NCBI GenBank assembly: GCA_018647025.1
Contig: JABGTQ010000145.1
Span: forward strand, 1-5,906
From: Nitrospina sp.
GTDB taxonomy: Bacteria; Nitrospinota; Nitrospinia; Nitrospinales; VA-1
DNA: 5,906 bases
Reading direction: 5' to 3'
The translations under genes and the position numbers were made by a program. The notes below the pieces were generated by a model. It was not told the origin of the DNA. It worked only from the letters and a program-made list of their open reading frames with translations, and searched no databases. Below, piece after piece: positions 1 through 5,906 of the stretch (positions are counted from its first letter, which is position 1; each line of letters begins with the position of its first letter).

Positions 1-173
1 CTAGCCTCTCTCATGTTTAAGCCTTTTCTTTGGGCGCTTGATACTTTTACAGTATTACTTTTTACTTAAATAAAACCCTGTTTTAAGAACATTGTACTTA
101 ACGACATTCTCATTATAAAACTCATAAACTACTGTTTTATTGAAATATTTTTAATTTTTTATCATTTTATATG

Positions 174-179
174 TATAAT
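174..179 (+). promoter_or_regulatory. Putative -10 box of the orf141-msrB unit
   Basis: A perfect TATAAT hexamer lies about 100 bases upstream of the ATG at 277. The best -35 candidate at normal spacing, TTAATT at 151-156 (17-base spacer), matches TTGACA at only three positions. A better hexamer, TTGAAA at 140-145, is 28 bases away and too far to pair with it. Transcription would start near 186 and give a leader of about 90 bases. Chance TATAAT matches are common in DNA this AT-rich, so this is a candidate only. Confidence 0.35.
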
Positions 180-263
180 CTAGATATCAACTAGTATTTT
201 GGTGCAGTCAAGAAAGCAAGATCCATTATTGGTAACGCCTTTTTATTAAAAATCCTTAATCTT

Positions 264-269
264 AGAGGA
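264..269 (+). promoter_or_regulatory. Shine-Dalgarno of the 141-residue membrane protein gene
   Basis: AGAGGA sits seven bases before the ATG at 277. It is one of the two clearest ribosome binding sites in the window and supports both the start and the reality of an otherwise unrecognised gene. Confidence 0.7.
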
Positions 270-276
270 AATAATT

Positions 277-702
277 ATGGGCTTAATTTGTAAAATTCAC
301 CGACTTTGGGCGGTTATTTTACCCACACTGCTACTAGCGGTAGCATTCCAATATGCACACCAGTTAAATATGATGATTAGTTCAATTGAGGACCTGAGCT
401 TCAAAAAAACTATAACAATATTGTTGATATCCTTCCTTGCTATATGGTCACTCATTTACGTAAGCTCTATCTTTTTTATTCGACTTTTGAAATGGGTTTG
501 GTTTGGCACCCCAACCACTGAGGTAGAAAAACCAAATATGCCAAATAATAAGCTGTTAGAATCTCACACAAAAAACCACATTGAATACCACGATTCAAAA
601 GAACAGGAAAGTTTGTTTCGACTTGACTTACAAGATGAACCAATAGAACCAATAAATGAAAAAGGGCATCAAGAAAACGAAATGTCCAAAAAAATGCAAT
701 AA
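277..702 (+). CDS. Hypothetical two-helix membrane protein with a charged C-terminal tail
   Basis: I do not recognise this 141-residue protein. It has a short basic N-terminus (K6, H8, R9), a first hydrophobic segment at about residues 11-27 and a second at about 45-68. A basic/aromatic junction follows (RLLKWVWFG, 69-77), then a hydrophilic tail from about 80 to 141 rich in Glu, Asp, Asn and Gln, with no cysteine. The only cysteine, C5, is not in a lipobox context, so a lipoprotein is unlikely. The likely location is the inner membrane, with the tail probably cytoplasmic because R69 and K72 follow helix 2. The start is supported by AGAGGA seven bases upstream. The stop lies 21 bases before msrB, which suggests co-transcription and perhaps an accessory role beside methionine sulfoxide repair, but nothing in the sequence shows a function. 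It lacks the many helices and histidines expected of MsrQ, the known membrane partner of periplasmic Msr. I am fairly sure that it is a gene; the function is unknown. Confidence 0.72.
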   Translation: MGLICKIHRLWAVILPTLLLAVAFQYAHQLNMMISSIEDLSFKKTITILLISFLAIWSLIYVSSIFFIRLLKWVWFGTPTTEVEKPNMPNNKLLESHTKNHIEYHDSKEQESLFRLDLQDEPIEPINEKGHQENEMSKKMQ

Positions 703-723
703 TAAAACAAAACTGAGAAAAAA

Positions 724-1122
724 ATGACTGAAAAAATTTCAAAAAATGATAAGGAGTGGCAGGTACAACTTTCACCAGAGCAGTTTAGAATATGCAGAAA
801 AAAAGGAACAGAACAAGCATTTAGCGGTAACTATTGGGATACTAAAGAAGCTGGCATATACCATTGCGCATGTTGTGGCAACGAACTGTTTGATTCAAAC
901 TCAAAGTTTGATTCTGGCACTGGCTGGCCAAGCTTTTATCAGGCCGTAGGCTCAGAACAAATCGCAACTAAAGAGGACAGCTCTCTCTTCATGAAGAGAA
1001 CAGAAGTAGTATGCAACAAATGCGACTCGCATCTAGGCCATTTATTTCCTGATGGCCCTCAACCCACCGGATTAAGGTATTGCATCAATTCAGCATCGCT
1101 AGAATTAAAAAAAAATAGTTAA
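724..1122 (+). CDS. msrB: Peptide-methionine (R)-S-oxide reductase MsrB
   Basis: This enzyme reduces the R epimer of methionine sulfoxide in proteins back to methionine, repairing oxidative damage, usually with thioredoxin as reductant. The 132-residue protein is a complete stand-alone SelR domain of normal length. Visible motifs are the zinc-binding pairs C48-x-x-C51 and C97-x-x-C100, the GTGWPSF substrate loop (65-71, W68), the [15 protein letters not shown] block (102-116, with H103 and H106), and the catalytic C120 in RYCINSASL. No signal peptide is present, so it should be cytoplasmic. The position that holds the resolving cysteine in E. coli-type enzymes (SGCGW) is T66 here, so recycling must use another cysteine (C24 and C50 are the remaining non-zinc candidates) or direct reduction of the sulfenic acid. 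It is not fused to MsrA. The Shine-Dalgarno is weak (GAG at 715-717), consistent with translation following the gene 21 bases upstream. I see no clear hairpin terminator after the stop. Confidence 0.96.
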   Translation: MTEKISKNDKEWQVQLSPEQFRICRKKGTEQAFSGNYWDTKEAGIYHCACCGNELFDSNSKFDSGTGWPSFYQAVGSEQIATKEDSSLFMKRTEVVCNKCDSHLGHLFPDGPQPTGLRYCINSASLELKKNS

Positions 1123-1278
1123 CCCCTCTTTATTCACACCAGGACCTATACTTAATCTCCTAACTACAAGCCATAAGACAGCTAACTTCTTCAGCAAATT
1201 TCACACATCACTACAAGCTCACAATCGAACTAAAGTTCAAAAAAATAGTTTCCGATAAATAGTGAGAAACGCCCTTAG

Positions 1279-1310
1279 TTATCAACAATATTAATCAAGT
1301 AAATTGATAA
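1279..1310. repeat. Inverted repeat TTATCAA…TTGATAA directly before the small ORF
   Basis: TTATCAA at 1279-1285 and TTGATAA at 1304-1310 are perfect seven-base inverted arms separated by 18 bases. The right arm shares its last two bases with the AAGGA Shine-Dalgarno at 1309-1313. If the arms pair in RNA, access of the ribosome could be affected; if they act in DNA, they would be a dyad suited to a dimeric regulator. The pairing is A/T-dominated and weak, so a role is inference only. Confidence 0.35.
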
Positions 1311-1313
1311 GGA
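1309..1313 (+). promoter_or_regulatory. Shine-Dalgarno of the 49-codon ORF
   Basis: AAGGA ends six bases before the ATG at 1320, an ideal spacing. It is the main evidence that the short reading frame behind it is translated, since the well-supported genes nearby (msrB, polA, kdsD) have weaker sites. Confidence 0.6.
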
Positions 1314-1319
1314 AAAACT

Positions 1320-1469
1320 ATGGAAGGTTTAAAGTTCGCATCGTATATCTCTAGTAATTGGAACCCTAAAAATAAAAATAGCTGGCCTAAAAAGCATCTT
1401 TTGAAATCACTCATAGCATCAATTAGCGGAGCATCCATTCCAGCTATAGTTTTTTATTTCTTGATCTGA
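1320..1469 (+). CDS. Putative small membrane protein, 49 residues
   Basis: This short frame has an ATG start, a TGA stop and a well-placed AAGGA six bases upstream. The first half is polar and basic with two tryptophans (W14, W22), several asparagines, and lysines at 17, 19, 24, 25 and 29. The second half, from about residue 31 to 49, is hydrophobic (LIASISGASIPAIVFYFLI) and could form one membrane helix ending at the C-terminus. That arrangement, a basic cytoplasmic head followed by a C-terminal anchor, is typical of small bacterial membrane proteins. I do not recognise a family. It is convergent to polA, whose stop is 120 bases away, and lies 197 bases after msrB, so it is more likely a separate transcript than part of the msrB unit. 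It could instead be a chance frame or a remnant. The Shine-Dalgarno and the coherent head-plus-anchor pattern favour a real gene. Confidence 0.5.
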   Translation: MEGLKFASYISSNWNPKNKNSWPKKHLLKSLIASISGASIPAIVFYFLI

Positions 1470-1589
1470 TTAACAAAAAAATATTATTAAAAACTACGAA
1501 GTATTTTCTATTTAAAAAAATATGCATTGGCAGAATTTAAGAAAAAACTAGGGTTTACTTACAACTGCATAATAACTATATCCGTTTAT

Positions 1590-4274
1590 TCAATGTGCTT
1601 CGCTCCAGTTTTTTCCCCAACCCATATCGACAACAAGTGGGACAGACAGCCTGCAAGCTCCTTCCATTTCTTTACTTACTAATGACTCAATTTCTTTTTT
1701 CTCATGAATAGGACATTCAAAAAGCAATTCATCGTGAATTTGCAAAATCATCTTTGAACTTAATTTTATTTTTTTTAAGCTTCTGGAAAGTCGTATCATA
1801 GCAACTTTAATAAGATCTGCCGCACTACCCTGAATTGGAGAATTAATAGCTATTCTTTCAGCACTTTCTCTTACCTGCCTATTATCACTTTTAAGGTCAG
1901 GTAAGTATCTTCGACGATTAAACATAGTCAGTGTATATCCACACTCACGAGCCTCAGCGATCGTGTTATTCATAAAATCTTTAACCTTACTGTATAATAA
2001 AAAGTACTGGTCAATAAAATTTTTAGCATCGTACCTACTAATATTGAGTTGGCGTGAAAGTCCAAAAGCACTGAGACCATAAATAATGCCGAAGTTCACC
2101 GCTTTAGCCATACGTCGTGACTTTTCATCTATTTGGTCAATAGAGCCCCCAAAAATATCTGCTGCTGTTCGTGCATGAACATCCTCACCTTTATCAAAAG
2201 CATTTTTTAAAGCTTTATCTTTTGACAAGTGGGCGAGAATTCGCAACTCAATCTGAGAGTAATCAGCAGACAAAAGTATATTATCTCCCTCCGCTGTAAA
2301 CGCTTTACGGATTTCCCTCCCCATATCAGACCGTATAGGTATGTTTTGAAGATTAGGGTTGCTACTACTCAAACGTCCGGTAGCCGCAATAGTCTGGTTA
2401 AAAGAAGTGTGAACTCGTCTCGTATTATAAAATATCTCTCCAGGAAGGGCATCTACATATGTTGTCTTAAGTTTTGCTAACTGGCGATAAGAAACAATCT
2501 GCTTAGGAAGTTTATGATCTGTAGCTAACAACTCAAGAACAGACACATCAGTAGAATATCCTGTCTTTGTTTTTTTAACTACCGGTAGCTTTAGTTTTTC
2601 AAATAAAATCACAGAAAGTTGTTTAGGAGAATTTATATTGAACTCTTCACCGGCAAGTAAATATATATCCTTTTTTAAATGAAGCAATTCTTTATCTATT
2701 TTACTTGAAAGTTCTACAAGGTGTTTCCGGTTTACGTGAACACCATTTAATTCAATTTCAGCAAGGACTTCTAACAATGGTAACTCAATCTCCTTGTACA
2801 ACTTAAGTGTAGTTCCCTTAAGCTTGGGTCCTAGTTTTTCCTTAAGTCTCCAAGTCATATCAGAGTCCTCGGCAGCGTATTCAGTAGCGCGATCAACTTC
2901 AACCTCATCAAAACAAATTTCCTTTTTCCCGGTGCCTACCATCTGTTTATATGTTAAATTTTGGTGTCCAAAATACTCCATCGTAAGATCATCTAACCCA
3001 TGTCCTCGACTAGATGGATTGAGCAGATAAGAGGCAATCATCGAGTCAAAATCCACACCATCTAAAGCAATACCTTCATTAGCCATAACGATAAGATCAT
3101 ATTTTATGTTGTGGCCACATTTTTTAATGCTCTTATCTTCGAAAATTGGTTTTAATCTTTCACACACCTTTTTAAGTTCTAATTGACCAGGAGCCCCAAG
3201 ATACCTGTGAGACAGCGGGAGATAACAGGAATCACCACCCCTAAATGAAAATGAAATACCAACGATTCTCGCCCAAACTGGTCGTTTACTTGTGGTTTCT
3301 ACATCAAACGCGAAAGATTTTTCCTTTACCAAGCGTTTCAAAAGAACATCGAATGATGCTTCAGTCAAGATAGTTTTATAGCCTGAGCGATCAACCTTAA
3401 GTGAGTTAGTCACTTCACCTTGAACTCCTTCGAGGAAGGATACAAACTCGAATTCTTCGAACAATTTTTTGAGCTTAGTTTTGTCAACTTTACCAAGCTT
3501 CATTAAATCCGAATTGAACTCCAAATCCATTTTAGTATCGATTGTAACAAGCTCACGGCTCATGAAAGCATTTTTCTTGTCACGTTCTAGTTTCTCTTTA
3601 ACTTTATTCTTTTCGACTTCATCGATCCGTTTGTAAAGAGATTCTATAGAACCAAATTTTTGAATCAATGCAGCTGCTGTTTTTGGACCAACCCCTGCCA
3701 CCCCTGGGATATGATCACTGGAATCTCCCATCAAACTCATTACCTCTATAACCTTGTCTGGAGTTACACCAAATTTTTCTAAAACATCTTTATCTATGAA
3801 CTTTTTATTTTTCATAGTATCCAACATATAAACATTAGGTGATATCAACTGCATCATATCTTTATCACCACTCACAATAACTACATCTAACCCTTCTTTT
3901 GCTCCCTTTTTAGCCAGCGTTCCAATTATGTCATCAGCTTCAAACCCAGGTCGGCGTATACTTGATAGACCGTATGCTTCGACAATGGGCTCAAAATAAG
4001 GAAATTGCTTAGAAAGTTCTTCCGGAGGCGCATCCCGATTAGCCTTGTAATCAGGATATATTTTGTGGCGAAATGTTTTATCTGGACTGTCAAATGCAAC
4101 GACAAGATAATCTGGTTTTTCGACACGAATTACCTTTTGCAACATATTTATAAATCCGTACAAAGCATTTGTTGGAAATCCTTTGGATGTTGCGAGCTGT
4201 TGACGCAAACCAAAAAATGCACGAAAGATGTATGAAGAACCGTCTATTAAGTAAATTTTTTTTGGCTTGGGCAT
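1590..4274 (-). CDS. polA: DNA polymerase I, with both 5'-3' and 3'-5' exonuclease domains
   Basis: This enzyme fills gaps and removes RNA primers on the lagging strand and acts in excision repair. The 894-residue protein is complete; E. coli PolA has 928. The 5' nuclease domain (about 1-290) shows D11, FEADD (111-115), SGDKD (135-139), MGDSSDHIPG (182-191) and the helix-hairpin-helix GVGPKTA (194-200). The proofreading domain (about 300-490) keeps all expected acidic residues: D324 and E326, D393 in GHNIKYD, and Y466/D470 in YAAEDSD, so it should be active. The polymerase domain shows TGRLSSSNPNLQNIP (632-646), motif A SADYSQIE (D671, E676), the O-helix R720, K724, F728, Y732, and motif C IHDE (D848). 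These correspond to E. coli D705, E710, R754, K758, F762, Y766 and D882 at a constant offset of 34. F728 implies discrimination against dideoxynucleotides, as in E. coli. The start is the first Met before the LIDGSS core. No Shine-Dalgarno is visible before it. It is transcribed divergently from kdsD. Confidence 0.99.
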   Translation of the reverse strand: MPKPKKIYLIDGSSYIFRAFFGLRQQLATSKGFPTNALYGFINMLQKVIRVEKPDYLVVAFDSPDKTFRHKIYPDYKANRDAPPEELSKQFPYFEPIVEAYGLSSIRRPGFEADDIIGTLAKKGAKEGLDVVIVSGDKDMMQLISPNVYMLDTMKNKKFIDKDVLEKFGVTPDKVIEVMSLMGDSSDHIPGVAGVGPKTAAALIQKFGSIESLYKRIDEVEKNKVKEKLERDKKNAFMSRELVTIDTKMDLEFNSDLMKLGKVDKTKLKKLFEEFEFVSFLEGVQGEVTNSLKVDRSGYKTILTEASFDVLLKRLVKEKSFAFDVETTSKRPVWARIVGISFSFRGGDSCYLPLSHRYLGAPGQLELKKVCERLKPIFEDKSIKKCGHNIKYDLIVMANEGIALDGVDFDSMIASYLLNPSSRGHGLDDLTMEYFGHQNLTYKQMVGTGKKEICFDEVEVDRATEYAAEDSDMTWRLKEKLGPKLKGTTLKLYKEIELPLLEVLAEIELNGVHVNRKHLVELSSKIDKELLHLKKDIYLLAGEEFNINSPKQLSVILFEKLKLPVVKKTKTGYSTDVSVLELLATDHKLPKQIVSYRQLAKLKTTYVDALPGEIFYNTRRVHTSFNQTIAATGRLSSSNPNLQNIPIRSDMGREIRKAFTAEGDNILLSADYSQIELRILAHLSKDKALKNAFDKGEDVHARTAADIFGGSIDQIDEKSRRMAKAVNFGIIYGLSAFGLSRQLNISRYDAKNFIDQYFLLYSKVKDFMNNTIAEARECGYTLTMFNRRRYLPDLKSDNRQVRESAERIAINSPIQGSAADLIKVAMIRLSRSLKKIKLSSKMILQIHDELLFECPIHEKKEIESLVSKEMEGACRLSVPLVVDMGWGKNWSEAH

Positions 4275-4442
4275 AAGCTAATATTTAATCAAATATTTAA
4301 ACCAACAAATATCAAACAAAATAATAAAATTAAACTCATGAATTCAGTAACTTGAATTGCCGAGTTAATAGAGTTGTGCTACTATAAAAAACATTTGACC
4401 AAATTCCTAAGAGCTTTTAAACATAAATAGTTAAAGAATATT
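4275..4442. promoter_or_regulatory. Divergent polA / kdsD promoter region
   Basis: These 168 bases separate two genes that point away from each other, so promoters for both should lie here. The half near polA is almost entirely A/T. It contains several weak hexamer matches on the minus strand (for example TTGATA at 4315-4310, TATTAT at 4326-4321 and TTTAAT at 4334-4329), but none pair at proper spacing, so I do not assign a polA promoter. The kdsD side contains a better candidate at 4357-4385. Confidence 0.6.
4357..4385 (+). promoter_or_regulatory. Putative sigma-70 type extended -10 promoter for kdsD
   Basis: TTGCCG (4357-4362, four of six to TTGACA) and TACTAT (4380-4385, four of six to TATAAT) are separated by exactly 17 bases. 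A TG at 4377-4378 lies one base before the -10 box, giving the extended -10 form. Transcription would start near 4392 and leave a leader of about 50 bases before kdsD. Geometry is good; the hexamers are only moderate. Confidence 0.45.
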
Positions 4443-5453
4443 ATGAACAACTACAAGGGTATATTGAAAAGAAGAGAAATTCAAGATCGCGCAATTTTAA
4501 AAACAGCAAAATACGTCTTAAAAGTTGAAAGCGATGCAGTGGCCGCCCTAGCTAAACGTCTTGGAGTGGATTTTCCAAAAATCGTCCACGCATTGAGCAG
4601 CGAGGGAATGGAGAGATTGGTCGTTACGGGAATGGGGAAATCAGGATTAATTGGTCAAAAAATTGCGGCATCTATGTCGAGCGTCGGATTAACTGCTATT
4701 TACATGCACGCGGCAGAGGCAATTCATGGTGACCTAGGACTGATTTCTAAAAATGATATTATCATTGCTTTATCTAATAGCGGGGAAACTGAGGAAATAA
4801 TTAAACTTCTCCCTGCTCTTAAACGTCTTAATTGCACACTTATAGCTATCACAGGAAATGTTAAGTCGACATTAGCCATACGTAGTAACTTTGTTCTTGA
4901 TGTTGGTGTTAAAAAGGAAGCCGGAGGAAATGGTCTTCTTCCCACCTCAAGTACCACAGCAATGCTAGCTATGGGAGATGCTCTCGTGGTTGCATACCTT
5001 GAGCTAAATGGGTTCAAAGATGACGTTTTTGCACGAAATCACCCAGGAGGGAGTATTGGAAGAAAATTGCTGACTACCATTGGAGATGTAATGCACACAG
5101 GGGATCAAATTCCCATCGTTTACGAAAACTCCAATCTCTCTACCGTCATTTCAGAAATGACTCAAAAACGATTAGGTGTCACTCTGATTGTAGACAAAAA
5201 GAAGCACCTTAAAGGAATTATCACCGATGGTGATCTTCGGCGAATGATTGAACAGAAAAAAGATGTGTCAAAAATTTGCGCACGGGATCTTTCTAATAGT
5301 TTTCCAAAATACTTAGAACAAACTAACTTAGCAACAGAAGCAGTACAACTCATGGACAAGCATTCAATCACTTCATTAGTTGTCAGTAAAAATGGGCAAA
5401 AGGTTGATGGGCTAATTCACCTCCATGATCTCTTAAAAGCTGGAATTATTTAA
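4443..5453 (+). CDS. kdsD: D-arabinose-5-phosphate isomerase (SIS domain plus two CBS domains)
   Basis: This enzyme interconverts D-ribulose 5-phosphate and D-arabinose 5-phosphate, the first committed step to KDO, the inner-core sugar of lipopolysaccharide; it acts in the cytoplasm. The 336-residue protein is near the usual length (E. coli KdsD 328). The SIS domain spans about 35-200, with GMGKSG at 63-68, the SNSGETEE loop at 111-118 and PTSSTTAMLAMGDAL at 167-181. The four E. coli active-site residues K59, E111, E152 and H193 are all present at a constant offset of seven (K66, E118, E159, H200). Two CBS repeats follow (about 213-271 and 280-336), including IMHTGD-like VMHTGD (216-221), TDGDLRR (261-267) and the C-terminal LHDLLKAGII. 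The EACP segment of E. coli is EAGG here, just after the catalytic E159. The Shine-Dalgarno is weak (AAAGAA at 4433-4438). KpsF and GutQ are close paralogues with the same architecture. I prefer KdsD because there is no capsule or glucitol gene nearby, but the three are hard to separate by sequence. Confidence 0.93.
   Translation: MNNYKGILKRREIQDRAILKTAKYVLKVESDAVAALAKRLGVDFPKIVHALSSEGMERLVVTGMGKSGLIGQKIAASMSSVGLTAIYMHAAEAIHGDLGLISKNDIIIALSNSGETEEIIKLLPALKRLNCTLIAITGNVKSTLAIRSNFVLDVGVKKEAGGNGLLPTSSTTAMLAMGDALVVAYLELNGFKDDVFARNHPGGSIGRKLLTTIGDVMHTGDQIPIVYENSNLSTVISEMTQKRLGVTLIVDKKKHLKGIITDGDLRRMIEQKKDVSKICARDLSNSFPKYLEQTNLATEAVQLMDKHSITSLVVSKNGQKVDGLIHLHDLLKAGII

Positions 5454-5906
<453 letters not shown>

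Larger units (their letters stand above)
1..276. other. Left-edge non-coding/leader region upstream of the first complete gene
   Basis: This stretch is very AT-rich and holds no complete gene that I can support. On the plus strand, the frame starting at base 1 is open for 22 codons to a TAA at 67-69. Its translation is hydrophobic (…KPFLWALDTFTVLLFT), so it could be the tail of a gene entering from the left, or chance. On the minus strand, an ATG at 14-12 with AAGG seven bases upstream could instead start a divergent gene leaving the window; only four full codons are visible. Further right are a TATAAT box (174-179) and the Shine-Dalgarno of the next gene (264-269). Two short AT-rich hairpins (39-57 and 71-85) are present, but neither looks like a normal terminator. 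Confidence 0.5.
1123..1319. other. Spacer between msrB and the 49-codon ORF, with three short inverted repeats
   Basis: The first hundred bases are notably poor in G on the plus strand and hold no gene, tRNA-like fold or terminator that I can recognise. The second half carries three separate inverted repeats: GAACT/AGTTC (1227-1238, two bases between the arms), GTTTC/GAAAC (1248-1270, 13-base loop) and TTATCAA/TTGATAA (1279-1310, 18-base loop). The third runs into the Shine-Dalgarno of the following small ORF. These could be operators or a leader structure controlling that ORF. Each arm is only 5-7 bases, which can arise by chance in AT-rich DNA. I could not assign a convincing -35/-10 pair here. 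Confidence 0.4.

Noticed and set aside
39..57. Possible terminator: TGATACT-TTTAC-AGTATTA hairpin followed by CTTTTT
   Set aside because: The stem has a single G-C pair and one G-U, and it precedes the only plausible plus-strand stop (67-69), so it does not fit a terminator after a gene.
71..85. Hairpin TAAAAC-CCT-GTTTTA
   Set aside because: One G-C pair, a three-base loop and no T-run on the plus side; expected by chance in this AT-rich leader.
476..775. 99-codon minus-strand frame across the membrane gene and msrB start
   Set aside because: It is antisense to two better-supported genes, has no ribosome site I can see, and its product looks like the complement of charged/polar coding sequence.
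746..949. 67-codon plus-strand frame overlapping msrB in another frame
   Set aside because: Lies wholly inside msrB, whose zinc and catalytic motifs fix the true frame.
1542..1556. Possible polA terminator on the minus strand (AAAC-CCTA-GTTT then T's)
   Set aside because: The stem is only four base pairs with one G-C pair, and half of the T-run is inside the stem.
1521..1571. TATGCA…TGCATA inverted repeat downstream of polA
   Set aside because: Six-base arms separated by about 39 bases are not significant in this composition and match no known element.
2229..2480. Plus-strand frames inside polA (also 2794-3030 and 4005-4235)
   Set aside because: They are opposite-strand shadows of conserved polymerase domains, with no supporting start signals.
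4724..5017. 97-codon minus-strand frame inside kdsD
   Set aside because: Antisense shadow of a fully conserved enzyme; the protein has no recognisable pattern.

Overview
The window is an AT-rich stretch (by eye about two thirds A+T) from a Gram-negative bacterium. The Gram-negative assignment rests on kdsD, an enzyme of KDO/lipopolysaccharide synthesis. Sequence details in PolA (an HRYLGAP segment, a GKNWSEAH C-terminus) and AlaS ([13 protein letters not shown] rather than the gammaproteobacterial VGYTARHH form) resemble, from memory, deltaproteobacterial-type lineages in the old broad sense, including their AT-rich marine relatives. That placement is an inference and was not tested by a search.

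Layout, left to right. Positions 1-276 are a leader region with no complete gene; a consensus TATAAT box lies at 174-179 and a strong Shine-Dalgarno at 264-269. A two-gene plus-strand unit follows: an unrecognised 141-residue protein with two membrane segments (277-702) and, 21 bases later, msrB for peptide-methionine (R)-S-oxide reductase (724-1122). A spacer of 197 bases with three short inverted repeats leads into a 49-codon open reading frame (1320-1469) with a good Shine-Dalgarno and one predicted membrane helix. It is probably a small membrane protein. Convergent to these is polA on the minus strand (1590-4274), a full-length DNA polymerase I with all three activities apparently intact.

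A 168-base divergent region (4275-4442) separates polA from kdsD (4443-5453, arabinose-5-phosphate isomerase with SIS and two CBS domains). It carries a plausible extended -10 promoter facing kdsD. After 88 more bases alaS (alanyl-tRNA synthetase) begins at 5542 and runs off the right edge.

The genes do not form one pathway. They are housekeeping functions (DNA repair/replication, LPS sugar synthesis, translation, oxidised-protein repair) with two uncharacterised membrane proteins between them. I saw no mobile element, CRISPR array, tRNA/rRNA, phage gene, defence system or broken gene. The least explained parts are the two small membrane ORFs and the structured spacer before the second one. 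I found no convincing evidence for an elaborate undescribed system.
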